From an uncultured Paracoccaceae bacterium (GTDB lineage: Bacteria > Pseudomonadota > Alphaproteobacteria > Rhodobacterales > Rhodobacteraceae): 29,455 nucleotides of DNA. The stretch spans positions 1 through 29,455 of the forward strand of contig CALFSV010000039.1 in assembly GCA_937916485.1 (NCBI GenBank). Direction: 5' to 3'. Positions 8,437-16,294 of this stretch are shown here, in pieces (within the stretch, counting starts at the first letter, position 1; each line of letters begins with the position of its first letter). The position numbers and the translations under genes were made by a program. The notes below the pieces were generated by a model that was not told where the DNA came from, made no database searches, and worked only from the letters and a program-made list of their open reading frames with translations.

Positions 8437-8910
8437 ATGAGCAAAAGCCTGAACCGCGTGATCCGCGCCCTCGCCGAGGCCGGGATCGCCAGCACCCCGG
8501 TCGAGATGGGGGCAGAGACCCGGACAGCCGCGCAGGCGGCCGAGGCCGTGGGCTGCCATCTGGACCAGATTGCCAAATCGATCATCTTTCGGGGGCTCAC
8601 ATCGGGTGAGGCGATCCTGTTCCTGACCGCAGGTGGCAACCAGGTCGACCCCGACAAGGCCAGTGACTGCGCGGGCGAGGCGCTGGGACGGGCGGATGCA
8701 GAGCTGGTGCGGGCGCAGACCGGCTTTGCCATCGGGGGGGTGTCCCCGGTTGGCCATCTGTTGCCGATCCGGGCGTTTTTGGACCCACGCTTGCAGGACT
8801 TCAGCGAAATCTGGGCCGCTGCGGGCACGCCACGGCATGTTTTTGCCATCCAGCCTGGCGACCTTCTCAGAATTACAAGCGCGCAAGTGACTGATTTCAC
8901 GTCTCAATAA
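8437..8910 (+). CDS. YbaK/EbsC-type aminoacyl-tRNA deacylase
   Basis: A protein of 157 residues of the YbaK/ProXp superfamily, which hydrolyses mischarged aminoacyl-tRNA (for example Cys-tRNA-Pro) in the cytoplasm. Family features are the lysine in HLDQIAKSIIFRG (about residue 48), the LFLTAGGNQVDPDKA segment, and the GFAIGGVSPVGH loop near residue 100. The start is supported by AAGGA 7 bp upstream. It is divergent from glnE, with 126 bp between the two starts. Substrate specificity cannot be told from the sequence. The plus-strand frame is open far upstream through glnE, but only because of the base composition of that gene. Confidence 0.88.
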   Translation: MSKSLNRVIRALAEAGIASTPVEMGAETRTAAQAAEAVGCHLDQIAKSIIFRGLTSGEAILFLTAGGNQVDPDKASDCAGEALGRADAELVRAQTGFAIGGVSPVGHLLPIRAFLDPRLQDFSEIWAAAGTPRHVFAIQPGDLLRITSAQVTDFTSQ

Positions 8911-8915
8911 AAATA

Positions 8916-8994
8916 AATGTAATAAACATTCACATTGACCCTTGATGAAGCTGGGGCGATTGCCAATATCGGTGATGTGAAAGACATTCACATT
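8916..8994. promoter_or_regulatory. Paired inverted-repeat operators before DUF2852 gene
   Basis: The 11-mer ACATTCACATT occurs twice, at 8926-8936 and 8984-8994. The second copy forms a perfect dyad ATGTGAA (8975-8981), 5-bp spacer, TTCACAT (8987-8993). The first has a weaker partner, ATGTAA at 8917-8922. TTGACC at 8935-8940 abuts the first copy and may be a -35 element, but I could not find a convincing -10. This suggests a dimeric regulator binding two sites. The regulator is unknown. Confidence 0.6.
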
Positions 8995-9029
8995 AACAAC
9001 TCAAACGCCAAACCGGCAAGGAGACCGAT

Positions 9030-9512
9030 ATGACCACCACAGACATCCACCCCCCTGCCCGCGGGCCGCGTGACTACGGTCGCCCCAGCTGGTTCGCCCG
9101 TGCCGAAAGCTGGCTTGACGAACGTGGCAAAGGCGCCTGGATCGCCGCCATGGTTGTCGGCTTTATCGTCTTCTGGCCCATCGGCCTCGCCCTTCTCGCC
9201 TATATGATCTGGAGCAAGCGTATGTTCAACAAATCCCGCAATTCCGACTGGTCGTGCGGCGACCGCCACTCTCGCCATCATGCCGCACGGGCAGCAATGC
9301 GCAGCTCTGGCAACACTGCCTTCGACGCTTACAAGACCGAGACACTGCGTCGGCTGGAAGATGAGCAGAAAAGCTTTGAGGACTTCCTCGAGCGGCTGCG
9401 CGAAGCCAAGGACAAGGCCGAGTTCGATCAGTTCATGAACGACCGCGCCACCAAGTCCCAGCCCCCGACCGACAATGGATCAGGTCCCGAGGGCGCACCG
9501 AACGCAGCCTGA
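9030..9512 (+). CDS. DUF2852 single-pass membrane protein
   Basis: A protein of 160 residues. An N-terminal cytoplasmic-looking segment with RPSWFARAESWLDERGKG leads to a hydrophobic helix (about residues 38-62) containing WPIGLALLAYMIWSKRM, the signature of DUF2852. A histidine- and arginine-rich linker (DRHSRHHAARAAMRSS) follows, then a charged helical segment (about residues 100-140) that is probably a coiled coil, and a polar tail. Function is unknown. The gene stands alone: its own upstream region has two operator-like repeats and a strong hairpin follows its stop, so it is probably a separately regulated monocistron. The start follows AAGGAGA in a good position. Confidence 0.88.
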   Translation: MTTTDIHPPARGPRDYGRPSWFARAESWLDERGKGAWIAAMVVGFIVFWPIGLALLAYMIWSKRMFNKSRNSDWSCGDRHSRHHAARAAMRSSGNTAFDAYKTETLRRLEDEQKSFEDFLERLREAKDKAEFDQFMNDRATKSQPPTDNGSGPEGAPNAA

Positions 9513-9527
9513 TCCGCGAGCCTGACA

Positions 9528-9547
9528 GGCGGCCCTTCGGGGCCGCC
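9528..9547 (+). terminator. Hairpin after DUF2852 gene
   Basis: GGCGGCCC-TTCG-GGGCCGCC is a perfect 8-bp stem with a stable UUCG tetraloop, 15 bp after the stop codon. The following CTCTCCCATT is pyrimidine-rich but not a true U-run, so it may be a weak intrinsic terminator or an mRNA 3'-end stabiliser. Confidence 0.75.
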
Positions 9548-9582
9548 CTCTCCCATTGACCAACACCAAAGGATCTTCCGTA

Positions 9583-10029
9583 ATGGCGTCCTCCACCCTC
9601 ACCGGCCTGCCCGACCCGACGCGCAATGCTGGCTTTTATGCCGGTGTGCCCTTCAAACGGGCGGTGGCCTGGGTCTTTGACATGGTCCTGATCGGTGTGC
9701 TTGCAGCCCTGATCGTTCCTTTTACTGCCTTTACCGGCCTGTTCTTCTTTCCGTTCCTGATGCTCGTGGTCGGCTTTTTCTACCGCTGGTTCACCCTGTC
9801 CGGCGGATCGGCCACCTGGGGGATGCGCCTGATGTCGATCGAACTGCGCGAGGCGGATGGCGGTCGCTTTTCCAGCCAGACCGCCCTCTTGCACACGCTG
9901 GGGTATTCGGTGTCCGTGGCCATGGCGCCTTTGCAGCTGATCTCGGTGATCCTGATGCTGGTGACGGAACGGGGCCAGGGGCTGACGGACGTGATCCTGG
10001 GAACCGCGGCGCTGAATCGGCCAGCCTAG
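9583..10029 (+). CDS. RDD family membrane protein
   Basis: A protein of 148 residues of the RDD family, named after conserved Arg and two Asp residues. The first helix region carries FKRAVAWVFDMVLIGVLAAL, with the family R and D in place, then a second helix FTGLFFFPFLMLVVGFFYRW, the SGGSATWGMRLMSIEL loop typical of RDD proteins (GxxxxGMRL), and a third helix near GYSVSVAMAPLQLISVILML. The last family acidic element is QGLTDVILGT. Members are integral inner-membrane proteins, some linked to ion exchange, but no role can be assigned here. I prefer the ATG of MASSTLTGLP, 9 bp after AAAGGA, over a TTG at 9556. The gene stands between two hairpins. Confidence 0.88.
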   Translation: MASSTLTGLPDPTRNAGFYAGVPFKRAVAWVFDMVLIGVLAALIVPFTAFTGLFFFPFLMLVVGFFYRWFTLSGGSATWGMRLMSIELREADGGRFSSQTALLHTLGYSVSVAMAPLQLISVILMLVTERGQGLTDVILGTAALNRPA

Positions 10030-10060
10030 GTGGCTGATTTACGGACACTGATTGCCCAAA

Positions 10061-10095
10061 CAAGTCCCCCGACGGGAAAATGTCCGGGGGGCTTG
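10061..10095 (+). terminator. Strong hairpin after RDD gene
   Basis: An 11-bp stem (10061-10071, CAAGTCCCCCG; 10085-10095, CGGGGGGCTTG, with one G-U pair) encloses a 13-base loop. No U-run follows. It begins 31 bp after the RDD stop and ends 53 bp before the bpt start, so it may end the RDD transcript or act in the bpt leader. Confidence 0.6.
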
Positions 10096-10148
10096 GCCTG
10101 TGCCCGGGCTGTTGCTAACCTATCCGAGGATTAGCCTTCCGGGACCAC

Positions 10149-10985
10149 ATGCGCCACACTCTACCCATCGCTCCTCAGTTCTATGTGACTGCGCCCCAGC
10201 CCTGCCCCTATCTTGATGGGCGGATGGAGCGGAAGCTGTTCACCGCCCTTCAGGGCGACGTGGCAGAGCGATTGAACGACAGCCTGTCCAAGCAGGGATT
10301 TCGCCGGTCCCAGAACGTTTTGTACCGGCCGTCCTGTGCCGAATGTTCCGCCTGCCTGTCGGCCCGGATCAACGTCGAGGCGTTCCGTCCTTCGCGCAGC
10401 CAGGCGCGGGTCGCCAAGCGCAACCGCTACCTTCAGCGACGGGCCACCTCGCCCTGGGCAACCGAAGAGCAATACGCCCTGTTCCGCGACTACCTCGACA
10501 GCCGCCACGCGACCGGCGGCATGGCCGACATGGACCTCTTTGAATTTGCCGCGATGGTCGAGGAGACCCCCGTAAAATCCCGGCTGGTCGAATATTGCGA
10601 CCCGGAAGCCCGGCGCGAGGACAATGGCGGGCTGCGGGCCGTTTGCCTGACCGACATCCTCGATGACGGCCTGAGCATGGTCTATTCGTTCTTTGACCCC
10701 AGCCTCGAACGAGACTCGCTTGGAACCCATGTGATCCTCGATCATATCGAAATCGCGCGGGAAATGGGACTGCCTTACGTCTACCTGGGCTATTGGGTGC
10801 CCGGCAGCCCCAAGATGGGGTACAAGTCGCGCTTTGCCGGGCTTGAGGTCTATCAGAACCGGGCCTGGCGGCCGATCGGGAACCCGGAGGATTATTCCTC
10901 GGACACCCATCCCCTGTCGATCGACCCCATCGCCGAACAGGTCGCCCGGATTAACCTGCCCGACACGCGGCCGGTCCGGGGCTGA
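10149..10985 (+). CDS. bpt: Aspartate/glutamate leucyltransferase (N-end rule)
   Basis: A protein of 278 residues similar to bacterial Bpt/Ate1-like transferases, which add leucine from Leu-tRNA to N-terminal Asp or Glu and so mark proteins for the ClpAP route. Older annotations call it arginyl-tRNA-protein transferase. The N-terminal domain has [15 protein letters not shown] and the cysteine cluster [16 protein letters not shown] (about residues 58-74). The C-terminal GNAT-like fold has [20 protein letters not shown] and [20 protein letters not shown]. Length and motif order are complete. The ribosome-binding site before 10149 is weak (GGGA). The next gene starts on the base after its stop. 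Confidence 0.95.
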   Translation: MRHTLPIAPQFYVTAPQPCPYLDGRMERKLFTALQGDVAERLNDSLSKQGFRRSQNVLYRPSCAECSACLSARINVEAFRPSRSQARVAKRNRYLQRRATSPWATEEQYALFRDYLDSRHATGGMADMDLFEFAAMVEETPVKSRLVEYCDPEARREDNGGLRAVCLTDILDDGLSMVYSFFDPSLERDSLGTHVILDHIEIAREMGLPYVYLGYWVPGSPKMGYKSRFAGLEVYQNRAWRPIGNPEDYSSDTHPLSIDPIAEQVARINLPDTRPVRG

Positions 10986-11366
10986 ATGCACATCCACGCC
11001 GTCACGATCGTCGTTCCGGACTATGACGCGGGGCTGGCCTTTTACGTCAATGTTCTTGGGTTCGAAAAGCGCGCAGACACCGACATGGGCGATGGCAAGC
11101 GCTGGGTGATGGTCGCCCCGCCGGGGGGCCAGACCGCGATCCTTCTGGCCAAGGCCAGCGGGCAGGATCAGACAGCGGCCATTGGCCAGCAGACCGGCGG
11201 GCGGGTCGGCTTTTTCCTGATGAGCGGCGACTTTGCGGCCGACCATGCCCGCATGACGGCCGCCGGGGTCACCTTTGAAGAGGCCCCCCGGCACGAGGCC
11301 TATGGCAGCGTCGCTGTCTGGCGCGACCCCTTCGGCAATCGCTGGGACCTGTTGCAACTGACGTAA
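10986..11366 (+). CDS. VOC-family (glyoxalase/bleomycin-resistance fold) protein
   Basis: A protein of 126 residues with two beta-alpha-beta-beta-beta repeats of the vicinal oxygen chelate fold. It opens MHIHAVTIVVPDYDAGLAFY, a typical first strand and helix with a candidate metal histidine (H2 or H4), continues with LGFEKRADTDMG, and ends SVAVWRDPFGNRWDLLQLT, the usual last strands with the conserved DPxGN motif. Members include dioxygenases, isomerases and resistance proteins, and the substrate cannot be inferred. The ATG immediately follows the bpt stop (TGAATG) with no own ribosome-binding site beyond the bpt end, so translation probably depends on bpt. Its stop codon lies within a long palindrome. 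Confidence 0.88.
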   Translation: MHIHAVTIVVPDYDAGLAFYVNVLGFEKRADTDMGDGKRWVMVAPPGGQTAILLAKASGQDQTAAIGQQTGGRVGFFLMSGDFAADHARMTAAGVTFEEAPRHEAYGSVAVWRDPFGNRWDLLQLT

Positions 11367-11387
11367 GGTGGGTCCGGACCCACCTTA
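11364..11387. terminator. Bidirectional terminator between VOC and TRAP genes
   Basis: A perfect 24-bp palindrome with half TAAGGTGGGTCC and no spacer; its first three bases are the stop codon of the VOC gene, and the TRAP permease stop lies 4 bp beyond. It can fold identically on both strands and so may end both convergent transcripts. No long U-run is present on either side. Confidence 0.75.
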
Positions 11388-11391
11388 CCCC

Positions 11392-13746
11392 CTACCCGCC
11401 CAAGAGGTTCGGCACGATTGTGACGATGCCAGGCACCAGCGCCAGGATCACCAGCCCCAGCACCTGGATCATGACAAAGGGAATGACGCCGCGGTAGATG
11501 TGTCCCGTCGTCACCTCCTTGGGCGCGACGCCGCGAAGGTAGAACAGGGCAAAGCCGAAGGGCGGCGTCAGGAAGGAGGTTTGCAGGTTGACCGCGATCA
11601 TGATCGTCACCCAGGCCGGATCAAGCGTGCCGCCATAGATCACCGGCCCGACGATGGGCACCACGATGTAGATGATCTCAAGGAAATCGAGGACAAAGCC
11701 CAGGATGAACAGGATCAGCATCACCAGCAGGAACACCGTCCATTCCTGATCGAAACTGCGCAGGAACTGCTGGATGTAGTGCTCTCCCCCGAAGGAGATG
11801 ATCACGAGGTTCAGAAGCTGCGATCCGATGAGGATGGCAAAGACCATCGCCGTGACCTTGGCGGTTTCGCGCACCACAGGGGCGAGGACATGGCCCGCCA
11901 GCAGAACCCAGCAGGCGTAGAACAGGCCGAACATCGCATAAAGGAAGCAGCCAAAGGCAACCCCGAAGGCGATATATTGCTCCAGCCGGACGTTCTCTTG
12001 ATTGACCCGCAGGTCAAAGTTCACGCCCACCATCAGCATCACGACAATCGCGCCAGAGGCCCATAGGATGATCGACCCGGACCGTCCCGTTTCGGTCAGC
12101 TTGCGATAGGCCGCGAGCATGATCGCCCCGCCCGCCCCAAGGGCCGCAGCCGGCGTCGGGTTGGTGATGCCACCAAGGATCGAGCCGAGGACAGCCACGA
12201 TCAGCACAAGCGGCGGGAAGACCACGCGCAGGATCTCGCTTTGCCCCAACATCCTGGCGGCGGCCCGACACCCGTAAAGCGCCATCAGCACCGGAAGGGC
12301 CAGCAAGAGTGTCGTCGCGCCGGCCGAGGTCAGCGGCGTGATCAGAAGGATGTCGACAAGGGCCGCAAGCGCCAGACCCGCCGCCCCGATGGCCAGCGGT
12401 CTGCCGTCAAAGGACGGGGCCACCCCTCGCGCCGTGGTCAGGACCAGGCCCAGAAGCACCAGAAAGGTTGCAACACCGCCGCCGATGGGCGGAGCAGCGG
12501 CAACCCGTTCGGCGCGCAGCGTCGCCCGCTCTTCATCGCTCAGAAGCCGGGATTCGACCTGGCCGCCCGCCTCTTCGATCGCGGCCTGCTGGGCCACGGC
12601 AATATCCCAGGCCCCTTGCCCATGCAGTTCGATCATGGAGGCGGCGCATTCCTCGGACACATTGGTTCGCAAGTCGGCCCGGTCGCCTGCCGCCGAATAA
12701 CTGTCGACGGTCACGTCCTGATCGCCGACAAGGCCGATCTGGCCAAGGCCAATCATCCCAAAGATCAGCACGACGGGAGCTGCGAGGAACCATGTCAGAC
12801 GCTCATTCCGGGTGGTCGGCTGACCACCACCGCCGGTAATGGCCACGGCGGGTGCCTTGGACGGATTGAGCAAGGCAAAACCAAAGGCATAGGCTCCGTA
12901 AAGGAAGGCAAGGAAAATGCCCGGCAGCAGTGCCGCCTGGAACAGGGTGCCTACTGATACGACGGCCGGCCTCCCCAGATAGGTCAGGGCATCGGTGCAC
13001 CCGGCGGTCTGGGCCCGCACCTCCTGCGCTGTCGAATAGATGTCCCCGGCCAATGTGCCCAAAAGGACGATGACGATCGATGGGGGGATGATCTGCCCCA
13101 GCGTGCCTGCCGCCGCGATGACACCGGTGGCCAGTTCGGGCGAATAGTTGTTGCGCAACATCGTCGGCAGGGCGAGCAGGCCCATGGTGACGACCGTTGC
13201 CCCCACGATCCCGGTCGAGGCGGCAAGGAACGCCCCCACCACCACGATCGACACGGCAAGGCCACCCGGCAGCGGTCCAAAGACCTTGGCCATGGTGGTC
13301 AGAAGATCATCGGCAATCCTGCTCCGCTCCAGCGTGATGCCCATCATGACGAACATCAAAACCGCCAAAAGCGTCTCGATCGAGGCGCCAGCAAGGACCC
13401 GTTCGTTGATCCGGTTGACGATAAAGCCAAGGTTCCGGTCGAGCGCGGTTTCCCAGCCTTGGGGAAACAGGGCGACTTCCGCCCTTGGCAAATCGGGATA
13501 TCGGAAGACCGATATGCTGTCGGGCCGGATGCCCGCATCCGTCAGGGCATGATAGGCTGGCGACGAGGTGTCGATGGCCTGATGGATCAACAGCCCACCG
13601 GAATCGAGGCCGGCGATCACCGCGAACGAGATGACCGCAGCCCCCGAGATGGCAAAGGCCACCGGAAAGCCCGAGAGGATGGCCCCAAAGAGGCACATAA
13701 AGACGATGATCAAACCGATCTCGACGCCGTCCAATCCGAATAGCAT
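11392..13746 (-). CDS. TRAP transporter large permease, enlarged DctM type
   Basis: A protein of 784 residues, against about 430 in ordinary DctM subunits. It starts in the family fashion with a hydrophobic helix and SGFPVAFAISG, and has GAFLAASTGIVGATVVTMGL (around residue 165) and LGQIIPPSIVIVLLG (around residue 222). The C-terminal half contains NLQTSFLTPPFGFALFYLRG, a strong TRAP signature. The extra length is a middle region with several added membrane helices and a soluble segment at about residues 341-417, beginning VTVDSYSAAGDRADL and rich in Glu and Arg. DctM forms the sodium-driven translocation channel with DctQ. The start is 18 bp after the small permease stop and follows AGGAC. 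Enlarged forms are, as I recall, common in Roseobacter-group organic-acid TRAP systems. Confidence 0.93.
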   Translation of the reverse strand: MLFGLDGVEIGLIIVFMCLFGAILSGFPVAFAISGAAVISFAVIAGLDSGGLLIHQAIDTSSPAYHALTDAGIRPDSISVFRYPDLPRAEVALFPQGWETALDRNLGFIVNRINERVLAGASIETLLAVLMFVMMGITLERSRIADDLLTTMAKVFGPLPGGLAVSIVVVGAFLAASTGIVGATVVTMGLLALPTMLRNNYSPELATGVIAAAGTLGQIIPPSIVIVLLGTLAGDIYSTAQEVRAQTAGCTDALTYLGRPAVVSVGTLFQAALLPGIFLAFLYGAYAFGFALLNPSKAPAVAITGGGGQPTTRNERLTWFLAAPVVLIFGMIGLGQIGLVGDQDVTVDSYSAAGDRADLRTNVSEECAASMIELHGQGAWDIAVAQQAAIEEAGGQVESRLLSDEERATLRAERVAAAPPIGGGVATFLVLLGLVLTTARGVAPSFDGRPLAIGAAGLALAALVDILLITPLTSAGATTLLLALPVLMALYGCRAAARMLGQSEILRVVFPPLVLIVAVLGSILGGITNPTPAAALGAGGAIMLAAYRKLTETGRSGSIILWASGAIVVMLMVGVNFDLRVNQENVRLEQYIAFGVAFGCFLYAMFGLFYACWVLLAGHVLAPVVRETAKVTAMVFAILIGSQLLNLVIISFGGEHYIQQFLRSFDQEWTVFLLVMLILFILGFVLDFLEIIYIVVPIVGPVIYGGTLDPAWVTIMIAVNLQTSFLTPPFGFALFYLRGVAPKEVTTGHIYRGVIPFVMIQVLGLVILALVPGIVTIVPNLLGG

Positions 13747-13764
13747 GTCTTGTCCGTCCTGAGC

Positions 13765-14679
13765 TTAGTGGATCTTGGCAACGAGATCGGCGGTGGGGTC
13801 GCCGATGATGTCGCGGTCCAGATACTTGGCTTCGCTCTCCTCGCCCTCTTTCCACTCGAGGAAAGACCGATAGAAGAAGGTAACGGCCTGTAGAAACAGG
13901 AGCGCGGTGAACAGCACCAGCAGCACCTTGAACAGGAAGTAGGCGTTGAACCCGTTCGGCGAAAAGCCGATCGTCTCAACGTTCCAGCGCAGCGCCCGGC
14001 TTTTGGCCAGCAAGCGGTCCAGCGTGTCCGAGGCCGAGGGGTTCGGCACCACCAGGTGCCGCCAAAGGAAGAACCACGAATAGAGCCAGATCAGCGTCGC
14101 GGCGGGCAGCATGAAAAAGATCGACCCGAACATGTCGATGGCCCGTTTGGTTCGAAAGCGGACGGTGCTGTAGACAAGGTCCACCCGCACATGCCCGCCC
14201 TGCACAAAGGTCCAGGCGATACATAGCGACACAACGAGCGCGTTATAAAGCTTCAGCTCTTCTGACCACCAGCTGATCGGAAAGGTCACAACCTTGCCAA
14301 AGCCAAAGGACAGTTCGGACACCGCAAAGACCCGCTGCATAAAGATGATGACGATCTGCTGCAAAACCATGGCCAGACCGGCCCAGGCCGCGACCCGGCC
14401 GACGGTGTTGGAAAACCCTTCAAACGCCCGGACCATGCCCCACATGAAATTGGTCCAGACCATGCCACAGACGGTCAGGATGATGACAAAGACGAGGAAG
14501 ACAAAGAACAGCTCGACCGAGGCGCCATAATAGATGAACCGCATGAGGGCCTGCGGATCAGACCAGTTCAGCCATAACCCCGGATGGGTGATGGCGTAGC
14601 CAAAGTTCCAGAATGCTTCGATGATGTTCGCAAGGACCCAGCCTATGGCTGTCCCGCCCCATGCTTCCACGAGACCCAT
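13765..14679 (-). CDS. TRAP transporter small permease, long DctQ type
   Basis: A protein of 304 residues, longer than the usual 160-200 of DctQ. The N-terminal extension has a helix (EAWGGTAIGWVLANIIEAFW) and a second hydrophobic part before the four-helix DctQ core, which includes LYNALVVSLCIAWTFVQGGH followed by VRVDLVYSTVRFRTKRAIDM, the classical HVRVD(L) motif. A final helix LFKVLLVLFTALLFLQAVTF ends with a charged tail. It pairs with the large permease in the inner membrane. The start ATG is preceded by a purine-rich GGGGGAAAGC. The gene lies 125 bp downstream of the binding-protein gene, with a hairpin in the gap. Confidence 0.9.
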   Translation of the reverse strand: MGLVEAWGGTAIGWVLANIIEAFWNFGYAITHPGLWLNWSDPQALMRFIYYGASVELFFVFLVFVIILTVCGMVWTNFMWGMVRAFEGFSNTVGRVAAWAGLAMVLQQIVIIFMQRVFAVSELSFGFGKVVTFPISWWSEELKLYNALVVSLCIAWTFVQGGHVRVDLVYSTVRFRTKRAIDMFGSIFFMLPAATLIWLYSWFFLWRHLVVPNPSASDTLDRLLAKSRALRWNVETIGFSPNGFNAYFLFKVLLVLFTALLFLQAVTFFYRSFLEWKEGEESEAKYLDRDIIGDPTADLVAKIH

Positions 14680-14774
14680 GCTTTCCCCCTAGACGATCGG
14701 GCCGATGCCACGCTTCGCGGCCTTTTCTTGGTGCAATGCAACCCCCCGAAAGGGACCGCATCGACGTTCTTGAA

Positions 14775-14797
14775 GGTGGCCCGACGACCGGGCCACC
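14775..14797 (-). terminator. Intercistronic hairpin between TRAP binding protein and permeases
   Basis: GGTGGCCCG (14775-14783) and CGGGCCACC (14789-14797) form a perfect 9-bp stem with a 5-base loop, 7 bp after the stop of the binding-protein gene. On the coding strand the bases after it (TTCAAGAACG) are not a U-run, so partial termination or protection of the 5' mRNA segment is more likely than full stop. Confidence 0.7.
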
Positions 14798-14804
14798 GGG
14801 GCTA

Positions 14805-15887
14805 TCAGCCCATCACGCGGTCACGCTGTGCGCGGTAGGCGCCTTCCGAGCGGGTGATCCAGCCCGAAGAAGCCGCCATCGAGGCGTTGTAGCTGTCGAT
14901 GACCCGGTCGTAGATGTCGTCACCACGATACTGGTCCATCGTCTCTTTCGCGGCCGCCCCCATGGCATCCCAGACTGAGTCGGGGAATTCCAGAACAGTC
15001 ACGCCACCGGCCTGGAGACGCGCAAGCGCCGAGCCGTTTTCGTTCATGAACTGCGCCAGGTTCCACTGACGGGCCTCGGCAGCAGCGATCTCGATGATCT
15101 TCTGGTGTGCAGCTGGCAGGCTGTCATAGACGTCGCGGTTGGTCGCCAGGGAAAGGCCTGCGGCAGGCTCGTGCATGCCGGCGGTGTAGTAGAACTTGGT
15201 GATTTCCTGGAAACCGGCCTTTTCGTCCGCCCAGGGGCCAATCCACTCGGTCCCGTCGATGGCACCCGAGGCCAGCGCCTGATACACTTCAGCGCCCGGC
15301 AGGTTCTGCACGGAAGCCCCCATGCGGCCCAGCGTTTCGCCGCCCAGACCCGGCATACGGAACTTCAGACCCTGGAAATCCTCTGGGCCGGTGATCTCTT
15401 TGGAGAACCAGCCGCCCGACTGCGGACCCGTGTCCCCGGCAAGGAACGACTTGAGGCCGAAGATCGAACCAAGCTCGTCGTGGAACTCCTGACCGCCGCC
15501 CTGGTAGTACCAGTTGGACAACTCCTGCGGGGTCATGCCAAAGGGCACGCCGGTAAAGAAGGCGTAGGCCGGGTGCTGGTTGATGAAGTAGTAGTCCGCA
15601 CCGTGGTACATGTCCGCCTGACCAGAGGTCACGGCGTCAAACACTTCGAACGCGCCAACAAGCTCACCCGCGGCCTTGAGGTCCACGGTCAGGGCGCCGT
15701 CGGTCAGGGCAGTGATGGTGTCAGCGGCACGCTGAGCGGCGTCATGCACACCGGCAAGGCCACGGCCCCAGGTGGTAACAAGCGTCAGGGTCCGGTTGCC
15801 CTGAGCATAAGCGGGTGCGGCCAGAGTGGTTGCAGCAGCAGCGGTGCCACCCACTGCGGATGTTCTCAGAAAAGAACGGCGATCCAT
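14805..15887 (-). CDS. TRAP transporter periplasmic binding protein, TakP-like
   Basis: A protein of 360 residues exported by a Tat-type signal: MDRRSFLRTSAVGG carries the twin-arginine motif and the likely cleavage site is APAYAQ. The mature part has the DctP fold with LTLVTTWGRGLAGVHDAAQR, the substrate-contact region GLKFRMPGLGGETLGRMGA (arginine near residue 178) and ALASGAIDGTEWIGPWADEK (near residue 214). These resemble Rhodobacter sphaeroides TakP, which binds alpha-keto acids such as pyruvate, so a monocarboxylate or keto-acid substrate is inferred. The start follows GGGAGGA. It is the first gene of its operon, and a 407-bp gap upstream holds AT-rich inverted repeats. Confidence 0.93.
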   Translation of the reverse strand: MDRRSFLRTSAVGGTAAAATTLAAPAYAQGNRTLTLVTTWGRGLAGVHDAAQRAADTITALTDGALTVDLKAAGELVGAFEVFDAVTSGQADMYHGADYYFINQHPAYAFFTGVPFGMTPQELSNWYYQGGGQEFHDELGSIFGLKSFLAGDTGPQSGGWFSKEITGPEDFQGLKFRMPGLGGETLGRMGASVQNLPGAEVYQALASGAIDGTEWIGPWADEKAGFQEITKFYYTAGMHEPAAGLSLATNRDVYDSLPAAHQKIIEIAAAEARQWNLAQFMNENGSALARLQAGGVTVLEFPDSVWDAMGAAAKETMDQYRGDDIYDRVIDSYNASMAASSGWITRSEGAYRAQRDRVMG

Positions 15888-16062
15888 TCGGTATCCTCCC
15901 AAGGATGCTTTGGCAGGACCTCTCCCAAGGTGCCAGCCATCGGTTGTCGGTTCTCGGACCATAATGTGCAGAAACCATGTGGCAAATACTATTCCGCACA
16001 ATCTTGATTTTTAGTGAAAGGCGCCCTGTCGCTGGGGACGCTCTATCGCAGATATCTCCAGT

Positions 16063-16087
16063 AAATATATGATATATATCGATATTT
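16063..16087. promoter_or_regulatory. AT-rich inverted repeat, candidate TRAP operon operator
   Basis: AAATAT (16063-16068) and ATATTT (16082-16087) flank a palindrome GATATATATC (16071-16080); the two dyads share nearly the same centre. The tract is sharply AT-rich for this genome and lies about 185 bp upstream of the TRAP binding-protein ATG. It may bind a GntR-type regulator, as is common for TRAP operons, but the regulator is not in the window. Confidence 0.45.
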
Positions 16088-16228
16088 ATTAGACCAATCT
16101 GTGTCTCTAATTCCGTGCGAACCTAGCTGTGACCATCGCTTTTTCGGGTCCTGCCAGCGCATCCTGACTGCTGTTGGTGGCACCGCGCAGCGCGCAATCG
16201 ATTGCCGAATTCGGGTCCCCAAAAACGA

Positions 16229-16254
16229 AAGAGCCCGCCGTGGGGCGGGCTCTT
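16229..16254 (-). terminator. Intrinsic terminator of phoX
   Basis: An 11-bp stem, AAGAGCCCGCC / GGCGGGCTCTT, with a 4-base loop. Read on the minus strand it is followed by TTTCGTTTTTGGGG, a good U-rich tail. It lies 40 bp after the phoX stop. This is the most typical intrinsic terminator on the minus strand in the window. Confidence 0.9.
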
Positions 16255-16294
16255 GGGGTGTATTCTGCCGGGTCTGTCGGCAGGCGTCAGCAGA

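Larger units (their letters stand above)
15888..16294. other. Intergenic region: TRAP operon leader and phoX terminator
   Basis: No gene is supported in this 407-bp gap. It holds the phoX terminator (16229-16254), a markedly AT-rich tract with inverted repeats at about 16050-16095, and a leader of about 180 bp before the TRAP binding-protein start. An open frame running through 15888-16001 is just upstream extension of the binding-protein frame and lacks a signal or ribosome-binding site. Confidence 0.7.

Noticed and set aside
10161..11357. Minus-strand open frame of 398 codons across bpt and the VOC gene
   Set aside because: Antisense to two well-supported genes and without any domain signature or ribosome-binding site.
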